DNA from: Paenibacillus forsythiae T98
GTDB lineage: Bacteria > Bacillota > Bacilli > Paenibacillales > Paenibacillaceae
DNA: 35,153 bases
Assembly: GCF_000520735.1 (NCBI RefSeq)
Contig: NZ_ASSC01000138.1
Coordinates: forward strand, 1-35,153
Direction: 5' to 3'
Shown: in pieces, positions 31,405 to 35,153 of the stretch
How positions within the stretch are numbered: position 1 is the stretch's first letter
Layout: every line of letters begins with the position of its first letter
Made by a program: the position numbers and the translations under genes
The notes under the pieces: model-generated
Told to the model about the DNA's origin: nothing
Databases searched by the model: none
What the model saw: only the letters and a program-made list of their open reading frames with translations

Positions 31405-32202
31405 ATGCTGTCCGTAGAAAAACAGATTCTATATTTGATGTCCCGAACAGACGAGATGTCGGCTGACGAACTAATCAGCATCTATCAAAAACGCCAATAT
31501 TCAGACCAGTATATTCGAAATGTTTTGTTCAGTCTTAAGAAACAAGGGTATATTGAGTCTCCCAAGCGTTCAAGCTACCGGATTCGGGCAAGCGGGCGGG
31601 AATACGTTCGGGCCATTAATCAAAAACCGCTGCTTTATAATAGGGAATGGGATGGCACCTGGTATGCGTTATTGTTTAATATTCCCGAGAAAGATCGTCG
31701 TAAGCGTAATCAACTGCGCAGCCGTATGAGTCAAACCGGCTTCGGCCTATTATATCCTAATGTGTTTGTTTCACCGTGGAACCATAAGAAAGAAGTGGAG
31801 GAATTCATACAGCAGCTGGAGATTACCGGGTATGTCTCCTTGCTCTACGGCCAGATGCTTTTAGGAGGCGTTGCCAAAGAGAAAGTTCCACAGCTTTGGG
31901 AGCTGGATAAATTGGCCCGCGTGTACGAAGAGAAGCGGAGATGGTTTCAAGATGAGTTTCTTATTGAAGCGGAACCGCTTAGCGCGAAATCCGATGCGGA
32001 GATATTCAATTATTTTCTCACGGTGGGTGAGGTGATTGCGGAACTGTATTTGCTTGATCCTATGCTGCCCAAATCCTTGCTCCCGGATCATTGGCAGGGG
32101 GCAAGGATACTGTTGGAACTGCAACAATATTTAAATCGAATCAGTGTCCACTTTTCTCCAAGCTCAGCCTATTATCGGTTTATGGATTTTTCAAACGCTT
32201 GA
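31405..32202 (+). CDS. PaaX-family transcriptional regulator
   Basis: A 265-residue regulator: an N-terminal winged helix (MSADELISIYQKRQYSDQYI then VLFSLKKQGYIE), a central PaaX domain with WDGTWYALLFNIPEKDR and GFGLLYPNVFVSPW, and a C-terminal PaaX_C region. PaaX proteins classically repress phenylacetate degradation by sensing phenylacetyl-CoA, but no paa genes are in the window, so this is probably a diverged member controlling the adjacent MFS transporter. GAGGAGGG precedes the ATG. Confidence 0.88.
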   Translation: MLSVEKQILYLMSRTDEMSADELISIYQKRQYSDQYIRNVLFSLKKQGYIESPKRSSYRIRASGREYVRAINQKPLLYNREWDGTWYALLFNIPEKDRRKRNQLRSRMSQTGFGLLYPNVFVSPWNHKKEVEEFIQQLEITGYVSLLYGQMLLGGVAKEKVPQLWELDKLARVYEEKRRWFQDEFLIEAEPLSAKSDAEIFNYFLTVGEVIAELYLLDPMLPKSLLPDHWQGARILLELQQYLNRISVHFSPSSAYYRFMDFSNA

Positions 32203-32290
32203 TCATTTCATAATGTTTTAAATTAAATATATGGAGAGAAGCCAACGGTATATTTACGAGAAACGGTGCCGTCCTGAAAACGGGATGCGC

Positions 32291-32322
32291 AGCCGGTTCT
32301 TCTTACCGGTTGGTTTTTTTTT
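32291..32322 (+). terminator. Terminator after the PaaX-type gene
   Basis: AGCCGGT (32291-32297) and ACCGGTT (32305-32311) form a 7-bp stem with one wobble pair, followed by GG and a run of nine T residues. Confidence 0.75.
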
Positions 32323-32387
32323 GCGTTTCTCCGGTTGAGTCCAAGGATTGACGGTAATTGGGAAATGTATCAAGCATTATTTTTTCG

Positions 32388-32414
32388 TTGACATCATTTG
32401 GGATTAATTATAAT
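32388..32414 (+). promoter_or_regulatory. Candidate promoter of the Sua5-like gene
   Basis: Perfect TTGACA (32388-32393) and perfect TATAAT (32409-32414), but with a short 15-bp spacer. An overlapping TAATGT would give 17 bp. The region is very AT-rich. Confidence 0.5.
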
Positions 32415-32471
32415 GTAATATATGAGATTATATATTAAAAATATTATAAAAATTGTTTAGGAGGGAATTGT

Positions 32472-33191
32472 ATGGAGCGTCATCCTGTAGAGGAGAAGCT
32501 GGAAAAATTCCGGGTAGATGAATTGCCGGGAGAAACTGAAGTGGCACAGAACGAAAAGTTATTGGAGGCTAATGAACATAATTTTGCTTTGGCTGCCCAA
32601 TGCGTAAGCGAGGGAGGGGTAATCATCGCCCCCAGTGATACGAATCTGGCTCTGACGCTTAATCCATGGGCTGATGAAGCCATTGAGCGGGCTTTTGCCA
32701 TCAAGAATAGACCGGCGACCTCCGCGTTGACTTTGTTTTTTCTGAATCCCAATGATTGGAAAGAATATGGGGCCGCGGCTGATCCCGGGCTTGTTCAAGC
32801 ATTCGTTGATGCATATTGGCCCGGCCCGCTCAATATTGTGCTTCCGAAGAAAGCGAATGTTCCTGATACAATGGTTCGTGGCGGTTCCACGATTGCGATG
32901 GGCTGTCTCAGCAATCCCGTATGGCGGGGAATGATGCGTCATTTGGACATTCCTGTGACCATGACATCAGCGAATCTTTCGGGTCAGGCTGACGGTGTGC
33001 TTGTGGATATGAATCTGGCTCTGAACCAAGTCGGGAGTAAAGTGGATTATATACTGGAAGGCGGAGCTCAGGGTACAACAAAGTCCAGTACGATCATCGA
33101 CCTTTCCGGAGAACCCCGCGTCCTGCGGTATGGAGATATTACTGTCGCCCAACTGAATCAAATCGCCCCCGTCTTTAAGGAAATCAGTTAA
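32472..33191 (+). CDS. Sua5/YciO/YrdC-family protein
   Basis: A 239-residue protein whose core (about residues 40-220) matches L-threonylcarbamoyladenylate synthases: APSDTNLALTL, KNRPATSALTLF, YWPGPLNIVL and MTSANLSGQ. It lacks the extra C-terminal Sua5 domain and has a charged N-terminal extension of about 35 residues. TTAGGAGGG precedes the ATG. It is a stand-alone gene with none of the usual tsaC neighbours, so it may be a secondary paralogue rather than the housekeeping t6A enzyme. Confidence 0.85.
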   Translation: MERHPVEEKLEKFRVDELPGETEVAQNEKLLEANEHNFALAAQCVSEGGVIIAPSDTNLALTLNPWADEAIERAFAIKNRPATSALTLFFLNPNDWKEYGAAADPGLVQAFVDAYWPGPLNIVLPKKANVPDTMVRGGSTIAMGCLSNPVWRGMMRHLDIPVTMTSANLSGQADGVLVDMNLALNQVGSKVDYILEGGAQGTTKSSTIIDLSGEPRVLRYGDITVAQLNQIAPVFKEIS

Positions 33192-33233
33192 GCTCCCTCT
33201 ATAACCAATTTCACCTGCAAAATGCCGATATTC

Positions 33234-33285
33234 AAAAATCTCCTTTCAGGCCTGACCAAACTCGGCTCTATGGGAGATTTTTTTC
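33234..33285. terminator. Bidirectional terminator between the Sua5-like and VOC genes
   Basis: AAAAATCTCC (33234-33243) and GGAGATTTTT (33273-33282) are perfect arms with a 29-nt loop that contains its own CAGGCCTG palindrome. T-runs on both strands suit two convergent genes. Confidence 0.75.
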
Positions 33286-33707
33286 TATTCCTGAATCAGT
33301 TGCTGTTTCCCCAGCAGATTCAGCTGCCAGGTCACCCCGAATTTATCGCCGACCCAGGCGAACTTATCGCTGAAAGGGTATTTATCCAGAGGCATGAACA
33401 CCTGTCCCCCTTCGGACAGCCTAGCGAACAGATTGTTGATCTCCTCCTCGCTCTCGCAATTGACATAGAGAGAAATGGCGGGTGTAAAAGTAAAGTCATG
33501 CGGCGCATTGCTGTCAATGCACATAAACTGCTGACCGTTCAGAGAGAAGACGGCATGCATCACGCTTCCTTCAGCTCCCGCCTCGCCCGGTCCGTAACGC
33601 TGGATATGCACAATTTCCGACCGCTCAAACAAAGAAATGTAGAAGTGCATAGCTTCCTCGGCTTGTCCGTAGAACATCAGAAATGTTGTGATCTTTTGAT
33701 TATCCAT
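33285..33707 (-). CDS. PhnB-like VOC superfamily protein
   Basis: A 140-residue protein of the PhnB/3-demethylubiquinone-methyltransferase-like VOC group: FLMFYGQAEEAMHFYISLF, then SVMHAVFSLNGQQFMCIDS, and the C-terminal WVGDKFGVTWQLN. The fold suggests metal-dependent small-molecule chemistry or antibiotic binding, but the function of this subgroup is not settled. ATG 33705-33707 follows AGGGGTGAT; an upstream in-frame start at 33728 would include that ribosome binding site in the coding region. A LexA-like box lies in its leader. Confidence 0.88.
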   Translation of the reverse strand: MDNQKITTFLMFYGQAEEAMHFYISLFERSEIVHIQRYGPGEAGAEGSVMHAVFSLNGQQFMCIDSNAPHDFTFTPAISLYVNCESEEEINNLFARLSEGGQVFMPLDKYPFSDKFAWVGDKFGVTWQLNLLGKQQLIQE

Positions 33708-33725
33708 AACTATCACCCCTATTTG

Positions 33726-33739
33726 CAAACATATGTTCC
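33726..33739. promoter_or_regulatory. LexA/DinR-like box upstream of the VOC gene
   Basis: CAAACATATGTTCC matches the Bacillus SOS consensus CGAACRNRYGTTYG except at two positions, and has a perfect AACATATGTT core. It lies between the promoter and the start codon. Confidence 0.4.
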
Positions 33740-33748
33740 TATAATAGT

Positions 33749-33777
33749 ATTATCTGTACATCCTGGCGGTTTGTCAA
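33749..33777 (-). promoter_or_regulatory. Promoter of the VOC gene
   Basis: On the minus strand TTGACA (33772-33777), a 17-bp spacer and GATAAT (33749-33754). The start site would fall just before the LexA-like box. Confidence 0.7.
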
Positions 33778-34029
33778 TGCTTTCGTGTGAAGGTATTATC
33801 AGGATATCCAATAATTAAAGCTCTTATTTATTTCCGAAGCAAGGTGCTTACTTTTGCGGCCAGAAAAGGGATAATCAAAGTCAGGGAGGGACAGATTCAT
33901 GACGCAGCCGGCGGTATTTCCGCTCGCTGCTTCCGCTGTATGCATGCTTGGCACGCCTATCTTGACGCTGATCCAGCCCGGTCAATTCATATTGTTATGT
34001 GAAAGAGAGCTTGAGGAGGAGATACCCAG
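33778..34029. other. Intergenic region before the phosphotransferase
   Basis: No supported gene. A 71-codon frame at 33787-34002 has no proper ribosome binding site and unremarkable composition, and I reject it. The right end holds the GAGGAGGAG ribosome binding site of the next gene. Confidence 0.4.
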
Positions 34030-34839
34030 GTGACTGATTTGGAGCGAATCGGGCAAGGCAGAACCGCCGAAATATTTGAATATTCGAAAGGAAAGATTAT
34101 CAAGCTGTACAAAAAAGGTTTCCCCGCCGAGGCAATCAATCAGGAGCTTGAGGTCAGCGGCCTGGCCAGATCACGCGGTATTTGTACGCCGGAGCCGTTT
34201 GGACATGCCTATCTGGACGGCAGGGAGGCATTAATTTTTCAGCGCATATCGGGCGCTTCCCTGCTCAGCCTTTTCATCAAGAAACCGTGGAATATTCATA
34301 AATATTCAAAATGGCTTGCGGAGCTACATGCTGAAATCCATGCTCATGAGGCAGCCGAATTGAAGAGGAAGCAAAAGAAGGTTCTCTGTAAATACATACA
34401 ACAAGCTCCCTTGCTTAATGAACGGGAAAAGGAAATGATTATCCGCTATACGAAAGAATTGCCTGACGGGAACAAGCTCTGCCACGGCGACTTTCATCCG
34501 GACAACGTGATGGTTGACGGAGGCTATTGGATTGTGGACTGGATGACCGGAATGTCGGGAAATCCTGCTGGCGATGCGGCCAGGTCGATTATTTTGCTCG
34601 GCGTTGGTTCTATGCCTGACGGTACTCCGGCCCCTGTGAAGTTACTGGTTCAGTTCCTGAGAAACCGGCTAAAGAACGCCTACATTAAAGAGTATCTTAA
34701 GATAACCGGTCATCATTATTCAGCCATTGACGAATGGATATTACCGATAGCGGCAGCCCGGCTATCAGAATGGATTCCGCAGGGTGAAAAGGACGAGCTA
34801 GTATCCATCATCAGAGCCAGATTGAAGGCACTGGCATAA
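34030..34839 (+). CDS. APH-type phosphotransferase
   Basis: A 269-residue protein-kinase-like phosphotransferase. The Gly-rich loop region is IGQGRTAEIFEY, the lysine follows in KIIKLYKKG, the catalytic loop is LCHGDFHPDNVMV (about 151-163) and the metal-binding DxD-type motif is IVDWM. Relatives phosphorylate aminoglycosides, macrolides, choline or homoserine; the substrate here is unknown. GTG 34030 is preceded by GAGGAGGAG. The following gene starts 31 bases after its stop. Confidence 0.87.
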   Translation: MTDLERIGQGRTAEIFEYSKGKIIKLYKKGFPAEAINQELEVSGLARSRGICTPEPFGHAYLDGREALIFQRISGASLLSLFIKKPWNIHKYSKWLAELHAEIHAHEAAELKRKQKKVLCKYIQQAPLLNEREKEMIIRYTKELPDGNKLCHGDFHPDNVMVDGGYWIVDWMTGMSGNPAGDAARSIILLGVGSMPDGTPAPVKLLVQFLRNRLKNAYIKEYLKITGHHYSAIDEWILPIAAARLSEWIPQGEKDELVSIIRARLKALA

Positions 34840-34870
34840 GACTTGTTGGAGCGAAAGGAGCGAGCTGGCA

Positions 34871-35153
34871 TTGATTTATGTCATCAAATTTATCTACAGC
34901 TTCGTGCTGCCCCCTGGAATATTTATCGTACTGCTTGCGCTGCTGGCTATAGGGCTATTATGGAAAAAAAGGCGCGGCCCCGCAGTTGCGCTGTTCGCCG
35001 TAACGCTCTTGCTGTACTTGGCTTCGGTGCCGCTGATTTCCGAACCGCTGATGCGCAGCCTGGAATCGCGATATACCCAGCCGGAGCAGGTTCAGGGCGA
35101 TTGTCTGGTGGTGCTCGGCGGCGGAGCTACGGCAGGGACGCCCGATATAGACG
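34871..35153 (+). CDS. YdcF/DUF218-family membrane protein, partial
   Basis: Only the first 94 codons are in the window. TTG 34871 follows GAAAGGAG and opens MIYVIKFIYSFVLPPG, two hydrophobic segments (about 5-28 and 36-54), then LESRYTQPEQ and the start of the DUF218 domain, DCLVVLGGGA. This layout matches YdcF/ElyC-type proteins, which are linked to envelope biogenesis. The frame stays open to the last base, so the gene continues beyond the window. Confidence 0.85.
   Translation, partial: MIYVIKFIYSFVLPPGIFIVLLALLAIGLLWKKRRGPAVALFAVTLLLYLASVPLISEPLMRSLESRYTQPEQVQGDCLVVLGGGATAGTPDID

Noticed and set aside
33787-34002. 71-codon plus-strand frame before the phosphotransferase
   Set aside because: No proper ribosome binding site and no family features; it ends just before the real GTG start and its own binding site.
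1-35153. CRISPR array, rRNA genes, intact tRNA genes or complete insertion sequences
   Set aside because: No regularly spaced repeats, rRNA-like sequence, complete tRNA or transposase frame was found on either strand.

Overview
The window looks like chromosomal DNA of a low-to-mid GC, spore-former-type Firmicute, most likely Paenibacillus or a close relative. The support is strong AGGAGG-type ribosome binding sites, frequent TTG and GTG starts, consensus sigma-A promoters, a CcpA-type cre box, and Bacillus-like protein families (YjiC/YdhE glycosyltransferases, YvbK-like GNAT, UPF0173). This is judged from sequence features, not from a database search.

Region 1 (1-2200) is gene-poor and scarred. 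It holds a ParA ATPase cut off after 81 residues, a degraded 5'-truncated tRNA-Leu(UAA) fragment (about 707-782), a small DUF6809-type protein, and an Xre-type regulator lying between two imperfect copies of a short direct repeat. It reads as the remains of an integrated element next to a tRNA-derived site.

Region 2 (2203-13712) is an apparent single 11.4-kb operon for a Tat-exported [NiFe] hydrogenase: small subunit, large subunit, maturation protease, hypA, hypB, tatA, two tatC genes, hypF, hypC, hypD, hypE and a NiCoT nickel permease, followed by a terminator. It carries nearly everything needed for nickel uptake, cofactor assembly, C-terminal processing and export. It encodes no cytochrome b partner, and the small subunit has no membrane anchor. 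The two TatC proteins are divergent, and each lacks conserved elements that the other keeps.

Region 3 (13713-16336) has a HAD phosphatase and mannitol-1-phosphate 5-dehydrogenase downstream of a cre-like site, with no mannitol PTS gene nearby. This fits mannitol synthesis.

Region 4 (16369-22725) is a detoxification neighbourhood. It contains a MATE exporter whose promoter spacer holds a perfect 19-bp G/C-tract palindrome, two tandem macrolide-type GT1 glycosyltransferases on the opposite strand, a MarR regulator with palindromic operators in front of an aldo-keto reductase, a 35-codon leader ORF, and a GNAT acetyltransferase.

Region 5 (22761-29261) has a TauE/SafE exporter on the minus strand, then an operon with a perfect consensus promoter: aminotransferase, MetQ-, MetN- and MetI-like ABC transporter, and a GlcD-type FAD oxidase. 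It could import and convert methionine or its keto/hydroxy analogues.

Region 6 (29325-35153) has a UPF0173 metallo-hydrolase, an MFS transporter divergent from a PaaX-family regulator, a Sua5/YciO/YrdC-family protein, a PhnB-like VOC protein with a LexA-like box, an APH-type phosphotransferase, and the start of a YdcF/DUF218 membrane protein that runs off the end.
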